From Sipunculus nudus (Eukaryota; Annelida; Sipuncula; Golfingiida; Sipunculidae), in contig CM049313.1 in NCBI GenBank assembly GCA_026874595.1, positions 18,101,508 to 18,165,507 on the forward strand: a stretch of 64,000 nucleotides of DNA, read 5' to 3'. Shown here piece by piece: positions 54,348 through 63,814 of this stretch (the stretch's first letter is position 1; each line of letters opens with the position of its first letter). Below the pieces are notes generated by a model that did not search any database, was not told where the DNA came from, and saw nothing but the letters and a program-made list of their open reading frames with translations. The position numbers and the translations under genes were made by a program.

Positions 54348-54423
54348 GGTATACACAGAAAGTCGGTTCACTGAAGGTGGGAATCGAACCCACGACCTTC
54401 CGATTTTCCTTCTTGTGTATACC
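54348..54423 (-). repeat. 76-base hairpin with a tRNA-like T-arm at its apex
   Basis: On the minus strand the ends GGTATACACA and TGTGTATACC pair over 10 bp. The apex is GTGGG-TTCGATT-CCCAC, a textbook T-stem and loop and a B-box consensus. The T-arm sits in the middle rather than near the 3' end, and there is no anticodon arm, so it is not a tRNA gene. It is probably a small tRNA-derived or palindromic repeat. Confidence 0.55.
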
Positions 54424-54489
54424 ATATTAACATCGGAATGTTATCACGACTTTAATTTTTTTTTAAAGGGCACGGCAGAGACATATATA

Positions 54490-54795
54490 TTCTGGCTTCT
54501 GTGTTCCAGGGGAAAAGCACAGGTTTCAAAGCCCGGAGATCGTGGGTTCAAATCTCAGCCGAGGAGCGATGAACGCTCGCTCTGCGGGCTTAATCGGAGG
54601 GCCGTGAATCACTCCAAAACGAGTCCGATGGGGGTGATTACACACCCAGTTCCCGCAGGTGCCGTAGACAATAGGCCGTGAATCACTCCCAAATGAATGC
54701 GACTTTTTGGGTCCTCTTTATTGTGAAAATTAATGGGGGTAATTACACACCCAGGACCTGGCCTGGGTGACACCAGGATTCGAAATCACATGATA
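54490..54795 (+). repeat. tRNA-promoter SINE-like repeat
   Basis: B box GTGGGTTCAAATCTC at 54542-54556, with a loosely A-box-like stretch upstream. The body carries two related modules (GCCGTGAATCACTCC ... GTGATTACACACCCAG, and again GTAATTACACACCCAG). The tail CCTGGGTGACACCAGGATT resembles that of 7025-7315. Confidence 0.5.
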
Positions 54796-55775
54796 GGAAA
54801 CGAGTACTAATGCCCTGTAATGTAGTTCCAAATCCACTTGAAACTCTGCAGATGTACATGCTTAGATTGAAATTAAGATAAGCCAGCACTTAACAAAAAT
54901 GTTTCCTTAACAAACAAAATAAAATAAGACATAAATTAAAATAATAAGAATATCAACATATTTCATTTTTGTTGTAAGAAATAGAATGTATGGCTTCATT
55001 AATCTTCCATGCTACAAAACAAACATTATGATATTCGGCGTGTAAGATACTTAAATTACAATTTAATTATCCGGCTGTTAGAACAAACAAAACCTGATCT
55101 GATTTATGTAAAACAGATATTCGACTACTTAAAGGGACATAATCAGGAGCAATACTATGCCTCACTTTCAGTTCAGTTTTGCTTTAAACGAAAGTTTCCC
55201 AGCAAACCCATTCCAGCACACAGTCTTATAACCTCGCACACAGCTGTTTAACACCTTGTTAAGGCTCTGCGTGTTGGTAAACACAGTCCACATGTGTCAG
55301 TTTACCAAAACAAGGCCACATGACCGGAGGCCCCATTATGAACCTCACACGGGATGTTTTAGCCAGCGGGAACATGTTTGACATTTTTTTTGCCAACTCA
55401 GTAAAAGCATATCCTGATTGACACGTGTTATGGCTCCGCGATGCACACGGCCCCACGCTTTGTGTTTATGTTGACACCTGTGATCGCGCCCGATACACTG
55501 TTTTTAACAATCGTTTAAAGGAGTTGGCAAACGGTTTCAAGGCAATTTTTTTTGCAGGTACAGATTTATTTTAAAGGAAGAAGCTATATTTCGTGTTAAT
55601 TCAACATGCCTTATAGGTGATTGGGCCCCTTTAAACGACAAGGTCTATATCCTGGACACAAATATAGTCCCACTGTAACTCGGCGGATCTAAGACTTTTG
55701 GAGGGGGCGGGTATGCAAAGATAATGATTGTATTTTCGAATATAGTTGAAATGACAAACACTCGTTTATGTTTCA

Positions 55776-55974
55776 GCCAACACTGGTTACAAAGGGTAAA
55801 TAATGACACCGAACCTACCGCTTCAAGTCAACCCGACCTTGACCTTCGTCAACCTTACGGCAGTATGTTACTTTGGACGCAGTTCTGTTTACTTGAAGAC
55901 TGACGTCATATCCGGGAACCCTGATCTTATCGCAGCACCACTCACCTTCACGAGCTGGGAGGATATCGCATACT
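55776..55974 (+). CDS. Unrecognised gene, exon with ATG at 55803
   Basis: Acceptor TATGTTTCAG at 55775. 27 bases with an in-frame TAA (55797) precede ATG 55803, so translation in this frame must start at or after it. Donor TACT|GTGAGC at 55975. The part around the donor and the following intron is duplicated at about 62543. Confidence 0.55.
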
Positions 55975-56084
55975 GTGAGCAGTCAGATATTTAAATAGTA
56001 ATGAAATGTATTATGACGTCGAAAATTTTTTAGACGGTAATGTCCAGCTGTTCATAAGATGGATTTAAATTATTGTTCAGATCT

Positions 56085-56143
<59 letters not shown>

Positions 56144-59100
56144 TATATAGTTATATAAGTTATACGTTTATAAGTGATTTAAGTGATATTTGGATTAAAG
56201 TTTGTTGAGGACCAAAGACAAGCTCAACACCGGTCACACAAACACAGAGAAAAAAAGCTGAACAAACTTACTGTGATGAAACAATAGCTGGCCTTTTAAT
56301 TAATACCACTAACATACGAGAGCAACATAATGTAGTACGGGAATGGTTAATAGATGGCAGCACGTTACCGTGTGCTGAGACAAAAGGGGGGGGGGGGTAA
56401 ATACAGTGGTATGATAATAACAAAATTATACAGTCTGTCCTCAACATTACTCCCACCTATTGGAGAGGTAACTCCAATACCAGTGCACTTGACTGAGAAC
56501 AGCCGTCTGCAAGGCAATATTACAATACAAGTCTCAGTTTGATAAATCATGTGGATATAAGAAATCCCATCATTACTAAGTTAACAATGGACACTGTAAT
56601 CTTAATCTCTGACTGAAATCTCCGATTTGGTTTCCACCTAGAAGTAAAAGTGATATTGTTATAGCTCCAGACTGTATGTGTGGTTTTATCATCTTAATAA
56701 CATAAACAGCAAAGACAGAGGATCTATATATTAATAATTGCACATATTGCATCAATAAACATAAAATACAGTTCATATATCTAACCTTTGCACGGGCTTA
56801 ACAACCCGCCCGGCTCGTGATACTCTAACTGGTCTTACAGGTAACCTATTAGTCATCTCCACGTTTAATTCAGGCATGGCGTCTCCCTGCTCTGTATCTG
56901 GTTTCTCCCCAGGACCTATGTCCTCGGACACCCCTTTATCTAAATCATTAACTTCCAAACTATGCAATCTCTGTATGGGGCGCACAAGAGATCCCCTTGC
57001 GGTTTGAAGTTCCACGCTACGAGTAAGGCCATCACTGCTCTGAAACAATTTTGTTACCTTACCAAGAGGCCATTTAAAACGAGGAACATTTTCTTTCCGA
57101 ATCAGAACTGGTCCCTCATGAACGCCACCCTTTGGTTTGAACTTGCTGATTGATGGGGGAAGATTCCTGAGGTAATCTTTACTCCATTTCGCCCAAAACA
57201 ATTCAAGACATCTTTGTCTGGTCAATTCTCTGTCACAGAGATCATTTTGGGTTATTCTTTCCTCAACCTCCGAAATGTTCACTTGAAAACCAGCAGCCTT
57301 ACCGATTAATAAATGGGAGGGTGTTAATGGGTTACTGCTGTCTACCTCATCCCCAACAAAGGTCAAAGGTCGTGAGTTAATGCATGCCTCTATTTCATGC
57401 AATGTGGTTTCTAATTCTGACCTAGTGAGACAACGGGGACCTAAAGATTTCTTTTGGGCACTCTTTACCGATCGGACAATTTTCTCCCACCATCCTCCCC
57501 ACCATGGTGACCTGGGAACAATATATTTCCATTTAGGGCTACTTGCTCCGAGATGTTTACAGAGCTCAGCTTGAGCATTCTTAAAGGTTTTCGCATTATC
57601 TGAATAAAGTATGGTGGGCATACCTCGTCTGGAAGAAAACCTCCTTAAAGCCAACATGCAATCAGATAGAGACATTGAGTCTGTCAACTCTAGATGCACG
57701 GCCCTGGTGACAGCGCATGTGAATAAAAGCAAGTAAAACTTATTTCCAGGGAAATCCACACAATAAAGAGGACCTGCATAATCCAGTCCTGTCACTGTGA
57801 AGGGAGGGGCTTGTTGTACCCGGAGAGCGGGAAGCGGAGCTGCTGTCTGATTACATGCTTGTGCATCGACCCTTTGACAAGAAGTGCATTCTCGTTTAAC
57901 TGATTTTGCAGCGCGTCTCAGTCCAAAGATCCAATACTTGCTTCTCAACGACGAAAGGACGGTCTCTACGCCTGCGTGTTTTAACTGCTGATGCTGAACA
58001 GTTAAACAGTTTAGCTAAATGCCCCTTTGGTATAATTATAGGGTGCTTCTCTTCAAAGGTAAGTTCAGACCGCTGTAACCTACCCTTAATCCTGAGTAGT
58101 CCGTCATCCCCTATAAACGGATTAAGACTATACAATACAGAACCAGGCTGAACCAGCTGACCTTGATTCAGGGCTTCGATTTCTGCTGCAAAGCTTGCAT
58201 ACTGCATATATATGAATAGGCATCTCTCAGCACCAACAATTTCCTCATGAGAGGGATCGCCAAACTTACGTTGCATTGAATTCCTCAAATTGTGGATAAA
58301 CCTTAATACCCATGCAGTCACTCGTAGGGCCTTAGTGTATTTACCCCATCTGTCTATCTCTAATATCTCTTCAGGTTTTGACCTCACAACCAACGACACA
58401 TCGGGCACAGCCTCCTCTTGGAGGCTTTGATCATCTGTGAATGCTGTATCCTGGCAATGGTTTTCATGTGGCTCACCTAACCATCTAGGACCCTCTAACC
58501 ACAACCTACATGCCACCAAATCCTCGGCAGTTAAACCTCTGGTGAGGAGATCTGCTGGATTTTCTTTCCTAGGACAGTGAAACCAAACCGAGGGATCTGT
58601 TAAAGTCTGGATCTCAGAGACTCTGTTAGATACAAATGGCTTCCATCTACTGGGGTCGCCTTTAATCCACCCGAGAGCTACGGTGGAGTCCGTCCAGCAT
58701 CTATAGACAATATCAGGCAATTTAAGCGCTTCCCGGGCAGACACCAGAAGCCGGGCAGACATAAGAGCCCCCAGCAACTCTAGCCGTGGCAAAGTAATTC
58801 GTTTCACTGGGGCCTCTCTGGCCCGAGATAAGTTGAGAGAAACCTGGAAAGTCCCGTCACTCTGGGGAACACACAAATACACTGCGGCTCAGTAACCTCT
58901 TTCAGATGCATCACCGAAACAGTGCAACTCCAAGCCCCTTAATCCTATCCAGGAGCCTGTAGTGTAGCATCTGGGGATGTTCCATCTTTGGATTATTTCT
59001 AGACCCTTAACCCATTTGATAAACCGGGCATCTATATCAAGGGGAACCTCAGCGTCCCAATCAAGTCCTAACCAGATTTCTTGCACTAGTATCTTGGCCG

Positions 59101-62100
59101 TTATTGTGAAAGGGGTCAAGAATCCCCAAGTGATCATTCAGTCGGGCAAGCAAACTGAGAACTAAACGCTTGGTCGTAACTAGCCCTGTAGGGATCTGAA
59201 CACCTTCAAATTAAAACAGTCTGAACTGGTTGACCACTTCAGTCCCAGTATCTTCACAGAATCTAAATCTTGATGCTTGGAGCCAAATTTTCTGAAAAAA
59301 AATGTCGTTAACCGTTTGGTTATTCGAGTTACATTTTGCAAGATTCATGTTGGCATCAAGCAAAAGTCGACTTGCTTCCCTGTACAATTCGCATGCTTCC
59401 TCCTCGGAGTCAGCACCAGAGAGCCAGTCATCAACATATAAATTCTCATCCAGCTCCTCCACTACACGTGATGCATGGTACTTGGCCAGGTGATGCTTAA
59501 TGGTAGCATTTAACAAGAAGGGACTACTTTTATTCCCGAAGGGAATTCTTAGAAATCTCAGTCCTAACTACACCCTGATGATGCCACAGGAACCGATGGA
59601 CATCTCGATCCTGTTTCCTTACACCAATCTGCAAGAACGCTTTAGTGATGTCTGCTGACAACGCTACTCTCCAGCGACGGAATCGGATAAGAATATCCAC
59701 TAAGATAGGAATGAGAGAAGGGCCAGCTTCCAGGCAGTCATTCAAAGAAATGCCGTTTAACCCTGCAGCTGAGGCATCAAACACGGGTCTTACCTTTGTG
59801 GTGAGGCTACTCTCCTTCACCACGGGATGATGAGGCAGGTAATACAGTGGGTATGATACAGACATTTCATTAGAGGGAACCTCCTTAATAATCCCTTGAG
59901 ACTCCATTTCCTCTAATGCCTTATCATACCTGTCATGCAAATCAGGATCTTTGGATAGCCTCTTGGCCAAACTATTCAATCTATTTCTAGCTATCCCTTC
60001 ATTATTCTGAAGCCTGGGTAACCAAGCATTGTTCTTCCAAGGCAGAGCGACCTCATAACGCCCCTTGGTGAACACAACCGACTCCTCAAACTTGGACAGG
60101 ACCTTATCCTTACTATGTTTCTGTTCTATAGGAGTTATACCCACTGACTCAAGATCCCAAAATTTCTTCAGTGTAGTGTCTGGTATGTCAGACAAACAAA
60201 GCATACGGTGAGAGACATCTTTAGCCCCATGACTGGGATCTCCACTACTCCATGCCCCAGAGGCCACCCACCCAAAGACAGTGTCTTGAATTACAAGACC
60301 CTTAGGAAGTTTAATCACATCTTCCTTCATAAACTTCCAATAGAAGTCAGGACCAACTAAGATATCTACTGATATCTGTCTATCTTCATCAATCCTATCT
60401 GCAAATTCAAGGTTACCTAAGGGTTGTAACATCTCAGGAGGGATACTGTTACGGTACATAAGTGCACATATTGTTTTGACTTCAACAGCATTAAGGGTCT
60501 CTGTGCCTCCATACTTAACTTGTAGGCTAAGTTTGTAAACATTATGGATTGCAGCAGAAGTGGGCAACTTATCTCCAAAGGCAGCATATGACATTTGTTT
60601 GGTAGTGACAAACTCAGGCCCTACTTTACGCCCTAAGTCACTTGAGATGTAAGAATTATCTGAACCCGTATCAAACATCAGGGTGACTCTAGTAGTACCC
60701 TTTGCTCCATGTATCAAAACACTAGCTGTTTGAAGAACAGTACACAATTTGTTAGTACAACATGATACACTTACATTTGCAGCAGAACTTCTGACACTGG
60801 TATCACTTGTTTCTGAGGGATTAGGAGTAACATTGGTATTCTGAGCATCTCTCTGTTTAACATTACTGTTACCACCAGTACCGGTACATAGTCACTCATG
60901 ATGTCTGCCTTTACATTTAGCACATGTAAACATGCATCCCTTTGCAATATGGCCTTTGCCCAAACATCTGAAACAAAGTCCTGCACTCTGTATTTTCTTA
61001 TGTCGTTCAGGCACTGGCATCTTCAATATGTCCCAACACTTGTCTGCAGTATGATGCTTCCAACAAAACGCACAACTCCACAAACCAGTCGTAGTGTGCA
61101 GTGCCGAGGCTGTAGCAACACGCACTGGACGCCTCTCCTCTGTAGCAGCCTTCACTAAATTACTGTTATTTGCATCTTTAAATGTCTCTGATCTTTCTCT
61201 TCGTTCTATCTCTCTCTAAAGAAATAACAGTAGCCAGTTCAAATCACTCTCTCTGCCTTCTCCTTCTCGGGCCCATTCCATTCTAATGTCCTGTGGGAGG
61301 CGAGATAATATTACTGACGTCAAAAATATACCGTACGTGGACCCATCAATGCCCAAGGCCTCAAGACTACGAACATGTCCCTGTAGTTCGTCTTGTAACC
61401 GCCAGAGGGCAGCAACTCGCGTTCCTTGCTTATTCGCTTGCACGGACATGTTAAGCAAGGCCTGTATATGAGAGAATATAATTCTTTCCTTACGTCCATA
61501 TCTCTCTTTTAAGAGTTCACATGCAAGCGAGTAATGACCCGCTGTAATAGTTTAACCTTGTATACAAGATTTAGCTTCACCTTCAAGCAGCGATTCAAGA
61601 TATGTGAATTTACTTACAGCTGGAATGTCCGACTGGTCCACAATCGCGGTAAACTTGTCCCAGAAAGTTTGCCACTCTGTATAATCACCACAGAATTTGG
61701 GCAGTTCTATCTGCGGAAGCCTCACTGCTTGTGTACTATTACTTTCCCTGGAGGCCTCGCTAAGCCTGTCGCCCGTATCACTATCAGCACTGTCGGTATG
61801 CTCGGTATGCGACGTAGACAGTCTAGACAGAAGCTCAGCTGCCGCGATTTTAGGCCTTCGGATTTTCTCCCGAAACTCTGCCGCTTCATCAGTGTCCTTA
61901 TCCAGTTCCTCATTATCCAACAAAATCTCGACGTTGGCCTGTGCCGTATCCAAACTCTCTAAACGTCGATCGAACTCAGCGATAGCGTCTGACAATTCAA
62001 ACTGACTAACCGCGCCATCCTGTTGCTTGATCAAAGTCTCAAGATTTCTCGATGCTCGAGTGGCCCAGCTCTTGGCGCCCCGTCTCGTTTTCAAGCAATT

Positions 62101-62658
62101 CTCTAAAGCCATGCTCCTTTTCTCTGCCAACTATCTGCCACCGCAAACAGGAAACATTCCCGAAGTCTTGGCACCAAAATGTTGAGGACCAAAGACAAGC
62201 TCAACACCGTGGCAGTCACACAAACACAGAGAAAAAAAGCTGAACAAACTTCTTGTGATGAAACAATAGATGGACTGTTTATTAATACCTCTAACATACG
62301 AGAGCAACATAATGTAGTACGGGAATGGTTAATAGAGGGCATCACGTTACCGTGTGCTGAGACAAAACGGGGGGGGGGGGGGGGGGGGGTTAATACAGTG
62401 TTATGATAATAACAAAATAATACAGTCTGTCCTTAACAAACTTACTCTATTCTATAGCGCTTTATCAAATGTATACAAAATCCTTTATATTATTACAGAT
62501 GAAATTTTTTCAAACCATCATTTTCCACACATACAATTCTTGCATACTGTGAGTAGTCAGCTTTTAATATAGTAATGAAATGTGTTATGACGTTGACCCT
62601 TTTTCAGATGGTTATGTCAAGCTTTTAATATGAACAATTAAAATTATTGTTCAGATCT

Positions 62659-62715
<57 letters not shown>

Positions 62716-63728
62716 CCTTGATATTATTAAAGATGAAACTCCTGCAAACCATCATTTTTCACGCATACTATTTTTGTATATGTTTCAGATCGTTTTCGCC
62801 TGTTTGAGTTTAAAGATGGCCAGGGCTTCTACGTGGTCATTCGAAACGAAAAGGATCGAAAGGACTTCATCTTTTCAGACATTGGACCACCATCCTTAGC
62901 GGTATGAACCAACGTTTATATTTATTGTATTTTTGTTAAGCGTTTTTATTTCGACAATGACAAAATGGTAAAAGCAAACTGGAGAATGAAACATTTATTA
63001 TTTTTATTTTATTTTTCTCATGCGCTGTGAATTACTGTGCGCGTCTTCTGGAAGTTGTCTTTTACTAGATGATATACTTAAAAATATTTATGGTACCAAG
63101 TTCTACTAACATTCAACATTCAACTAACGTTCTTCCAAAGGCGTCCGTCGGACCGTAAAAATACCCAGGCCAATAGCCGTCAAAGATTTGCACCCGATAT
63201 TTGACCTTGACCTAATTTGTAAGGTCTTACTCTCCATAGATACCCTATTATCTCTTAGTAGCGGACGTAAAGCTGGGGGATCGGGGAGGGGGAGGAGGGT
63301 GCTTCCACTTATCACTCGACGATCGGAACCATTGGATAAATTGTATATGATCGATGCGGTTATGTATTTACAGCGGGAACAAGCGTCACTCTACCAAATC
63401 ACCAGGGCGTCAGGGTCTCAAGTAGTTCTCAAAAGTGGAGCACGTAAGTAAATTAAATTACAGCGTATATATCTTAAGCTTATATGTAATTTATATTTTG
63501 CAAATAAGGCTTTAAAATTATACCAAGTTAAGGATATAAAAATGATAAACGCTGGCATATGTTAACTTAAATAAACGGAGGATTTGATTTATATAAAGAA
63601 AAGTAAGCCGGCATGGTTTAACCTCAGTGCTTAGTCTGTATTTACTAGGTTACCTGTGTCCGTCCGGAAATGATGTAGTTTTCCGTCTTGAGTCTTGCAC
63701 ATTTATATGTGAGCCGAGCTTCATAGAG
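55803..63728 (+). CDS. Unrecognised spliced gene, at least four exons, continues past the window
   Basis: The exons are 55803-55974, 62789-62901, 63374-63443 and 63649-63728. Phases run 1, 0, 1, 0 and every junction is in frame, giving 145 residues so far. Text includes NPTLTFVNLTAVCYFGRSSV, RFRLFEFKDGQGFYVVIRNE, SLYQITRASGSQVVLKSGAR and YLCPSGNDVVFRLESCTFIC. Alternating short hydrophobic strands and FRLFEF..GQGFY / VVFRLESC repeats suggest a beta-rich, possibly beta-trefoil-like fold; this is speculation. The family is not recognised. Donor 63729 (GTAAGA) shows further exons beyond the window. The first intron (55975-62788) holds the whole BEL element. Confidence 0.6.
55960..56141 (+). repeat. 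Direct repeat flanking the BEL element, copy 1
   Basis: GCATACTGTGAGCAGTCAGA through TATTGTTCAGATCTT and a (TA)n (56089-56140) matches 62541-62713. It spans the end of the 55.8 kb exon, its donor and the start of the intron. Confidence 0.75.
56203..56446 (-). mobile_element. BEL 3' LTR
   Basis: 244 bp bounded by TGTTGAGGAC and GTCCTCAACA, an inverted terminal pair. It is highly similar to the 62180-62438 LTR, apart from a shorter G run (56386-56397) and scattered substitutions. Confidence 0.9.
56447..56460 (-). promoter_or_regulatory. BEL polypurine tract
   Basis: Minus-strand purine run AATAGGTGGGAGTAA directly before the 3' LTR. Confidence 0.5.
56773..57948 (-). CDS. BEL integrase (391-residue frame)
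   Basis: The Cys pair of the H2C2 finger is in ECTSCQR (21, 24). The catalytic triad is Asp56 in VTGLDYAGPLY, Asp117 in ILYSDNAKTFKNAQ and Glu155 in WWGGWWEKIVRS. LTRSELETTLHEIEACINSR and the C-terminal KWPLGKVTKLF segment follow, as in BEL/Pao integrases. This is the longest intact frame of the element. It would insert the cDNA into the host genome. Confidence 0.9.
   Translation of the reverse strand: MRSKYWIFGLRRAAKSVKRECTSCQRVDAQACNQTAAPLPALRVQQAPPFTVTGLDYAGPLYCVDFPGNKFYLLLFTCAVTRAVHLELTDSMSLSDCMLALRRFSSRRGMPTILYSDNAKTFKNAQAELCKHLGASSPKWKYIVPRSPWWGGWWEKIVRSVKSAQKKSLGPRCLTRSELETTLHEIEACINSRPLTFVGDEVDSSNPLTPSHLLIGKAAGFQVNISEVEERITQNDLCDRELTRQRCLELFWAKWSKDYLRNLPPSISKFKPKGGVHEGPVLIRKENVPRFKWPLGKVTKLFQSSDGLTRSVELQTARGSLVRPIQRLHSLEVNDLDKGVSEDIGPGEKPDTEQGDAMPELNVEMTNRLPVRPVRVSRAGRVVKPVQRLDI
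57896..58882 (-). CDS. BEL RNase H and integrase zinc-finger approach
   Basis: 328 residues. The RNase H Glu is in LPRLELLGAL (35) and an Asp in CWTDSTVALGWI (65), then KENPADLLTRG. The C-terminal part is the segment leading to the integrase H2C2 zinc finger. A frameshift near 58000 makes the end read KTRRRRDRPFVVEK instead of the expected His-bearing segment, which is visible in the next frame as HQQLKHAGVETVL. Confidence 0.8.
   Translation of the reverse strand: MYLCVPQSDGTFQVSLNLSRAREAPVKRITLPRLELLGALMSARLLVSAREALKLPDIVYRCWTDSTVALGWIKGDPSRWKPFVSNRVSEIQTLTDPSVWFHCPRKENPADLLTRGLTAEDLVACRLWLEGPRWLGEPHENHCQDTAFTDDQSLQEEAVPDVSLVVRSKPEEILEIDRWGKYTKALRVTAWVLRFIHNLRNSMQRKFGDPSHEEIVGAERCLFIYMQYASFAAEIEALNQGQLVQPGSVLYSLNPFIGDDGLLRIKGRLQRSELTFEEKHPIIIPKGHLAKLFNCSASAVKTRRRRDRPFVVEKQVLDLWTETRCKIS
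58889..59137 (-). CDS. BEL RT thumb and start of RNase H
   Basis: GFLTPFTITAKILVQEIW is the conserved post-RT segment of BEL elements. The first RNase H Asp lies in LHCFGDASERGY. The TGA after RGY interrupts the run into AAVYLCVPQ. Confidence 0.75.
   Translation of the reverse strand: MITWGFLTPFTITAKILVQEIWLGLDWDAEVPLDIDARFIKWVKGLEIIQRWNIPRCYTTGSWIGLRGLELHCFGDASERGY
59211..59516 (-). CDS. BEL RT, catalytic palm segment
   Basis: 101 residues. It carries the RT box YVDDWLSG (YVDD at 27-30) and continues with the usual EACELYREASRLLLDA and LAKCNSNN. A stop near 59207 separates it from the thumb region. Confidence 0.85.
   Translation of the reverse strand: MLNATIKHHLAKYHASRVVEELDENLYVDDWLSGADSEEEACELYREASRLLLDANMNLAKCNSNNQTVNDIFFQKIWLQASRFRFCEDTGTEVVNQFRLF
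59530..60747 (-). CDS. BEL aspartic protease and N-terminal RT (405-residue frame)
   Basis: Residues 21-36 hold the protease active site (TLMFDTGSDNSYISS; catalytic Asp at 26), the form known as DUF1758. A linker follows. RT begins about residue 280 (PLYYLPHHPVVKESS, then KVRPVFDASA). The first catalytic RT Asp is in SADITKAFLQIGVRKQDRDV (about 366). A frameshift near 59525 then ends it at ISKNSLRE. The true reading resumes with RIPFGNKSSPFLLN in another frame. Confidence 0.85.
   Translation of the reverse strand: MCTVLQTASVLIHGAKGTTRVTLMFDTGSDNSYISSDLGRKVGPEFVTTKQMSYAAFGDKLPTSAAIHNVYKLSLQVKYGGTETLNAVEVKTICALMYRNSIPPEMLQPLGNLEFADRIDEDRQISVDILVGPDFYWKFMKEDVIKLPKGLVIQDTVFGWVASGAWSSGDPSHGAKDVSHRMLCLSDIPDTTLKKFWDLESVGITPIEQKHSKDKVLSKFEESVVFTKGRYEVALPWKNNAWLPRLQNNEGIARNRLNSLAKRLSKDPDLHDRYDKALEEMESQGIIKEVPSNEMSVSYPLYYLPHHPVVKESSLTTKVRPVFDASAAGLNGISLNDCLEAGPSLIPILVDILIRFRRWRVALSADITKAFLQIGVRKQDRDVHRFLWHHQGVVRTEISKNSLRE
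60892..62130 (-). pseudogene. BEL gag (capsid region and zinc knuckles)
   Basis: The N-terminal frame (62130-61552, 192 residues) has the DUF1759-type signature PKFCGDYTEWQTFWDKF and ends SCIQG at a TAA that interrupts the conserved run into ITAGHYSLACELL. The frame resumes (61458-61216) with the second half of that domain. After another stop it continues (61155-60892) with zinc knuckles CAFCWKHHTADKC and CFRCLGKGHIAKGC and a final CAKC. In an active element this protein packages the RNA into a particle. Single-base stop substitutions look like the main damage. Confidence 0.8.
62159..62176 (-). promoter_or_regulatory. BEL primer binding site
   Basis: TGGTGCCAAGACTTCGGG on the minus strand, starting three bases inside the 5' LTR. 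TGG complements the CCA end of a tRNA. The tRNA identity is not assigned. Confidence 0.65.
62180..62438 (-). mobile_element. BEL 5' LTR
   Basis: 259 bp, starting TGTTGAGGAC and ending GTCCTTAACA on plus. It contains a 20 bp G run (62370-62389). The 15 bp excess over the other LTR comes mainly from this run and a CGTGGCAGTC insertion. Confidence 0.9.
62439..62788. other. Intron sequence after the BEL element
   Basis: Non-coding; contains the second direct repeat copy and (TA)n. Confidence 0.6.
62541..62713 (+). repeat. Direct repeat flanking the BEL element, copy 2
   Basis: TGCATACTGTGAGTAGTCAG through TTATTGTTCAGATCTTG and (TA)n (62663-62713). The short sequence before it (TTATATTATTACAGATGAAA) also recurs after its TA tract (GATATTATTAAAGATGAAA), showing a tandem duplication older than the insertion. 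Confidence 0.7.
62789..62901 (+). CDS. Unrecognised gene, exon 2
   Basis: Acceptor TATGTTTCAG; the split codon with the previous exon gives Tyr. It encodes RFRLFEFKDGQGFYVVIRNE, then KDRKDFIFSDIGPPSLA. The donor GCG|GTATGA at 62902 is weaker than consensus. Confidence 0.65.
63374..63443 (+). CDS. Unrecognised gene, exon 3
   Basis: Acceptor TATTTACAG; donor CAC|GTAAGT at 63444. It encodes REQASLYQITRASGSQVVLK then SGA. Confidence 0.65.
63649..63728 (+). CDS. Unrecognised gene, exon 4
   Basis: Acceptor TATTTACTAG; donor GAG|GTAAGA at 63729. It encodes YLCPSGNDVVFRLESCTFIC then EPSFIE, with three Cys. The gene continues beyond. Confidence 0.65.
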
Positions 63729-63814
63729 GTAAGACATATTTGATTGAAAGTGACTGTTGCCCATACAACTTGTGATAATTTGTAATAAATAGCCCGCTGT
63801 AGAGAGGTACCATA

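Larger units (their letters stand above)
56203..62438 (-). mobile_element. BEL/Pao LTR retrotransposon, full length but decayed
   Basis: 6,236 bp on the minus strand, with 5' LTR 62180-62438, primer site, gag, protease, RT, RNase H, integrase, polypurine tract and 3' LTR 56203-56446. Order and motifs are those of the BEL/Pao group. The flanks AAGTT (56198-56202) and AACTT (62439-62443) match at 4 of 5 bases, a slightly mutated 5 bp target duplication. The frame is interrupted by several stops and frameshifts (near 61552, 61214, 60890, 59520, 59207, 58885 and 58000), so the copy is not active. It lies antisense inside an intron of the unrecognised gene. Confidence 0.9.

Noticed and set aside
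54348-54423. tRNA gene on the minus strand
   Set aside because: The T-arm is central, the D and anticodon arms are missing, and the terminal stem is 10 bp.
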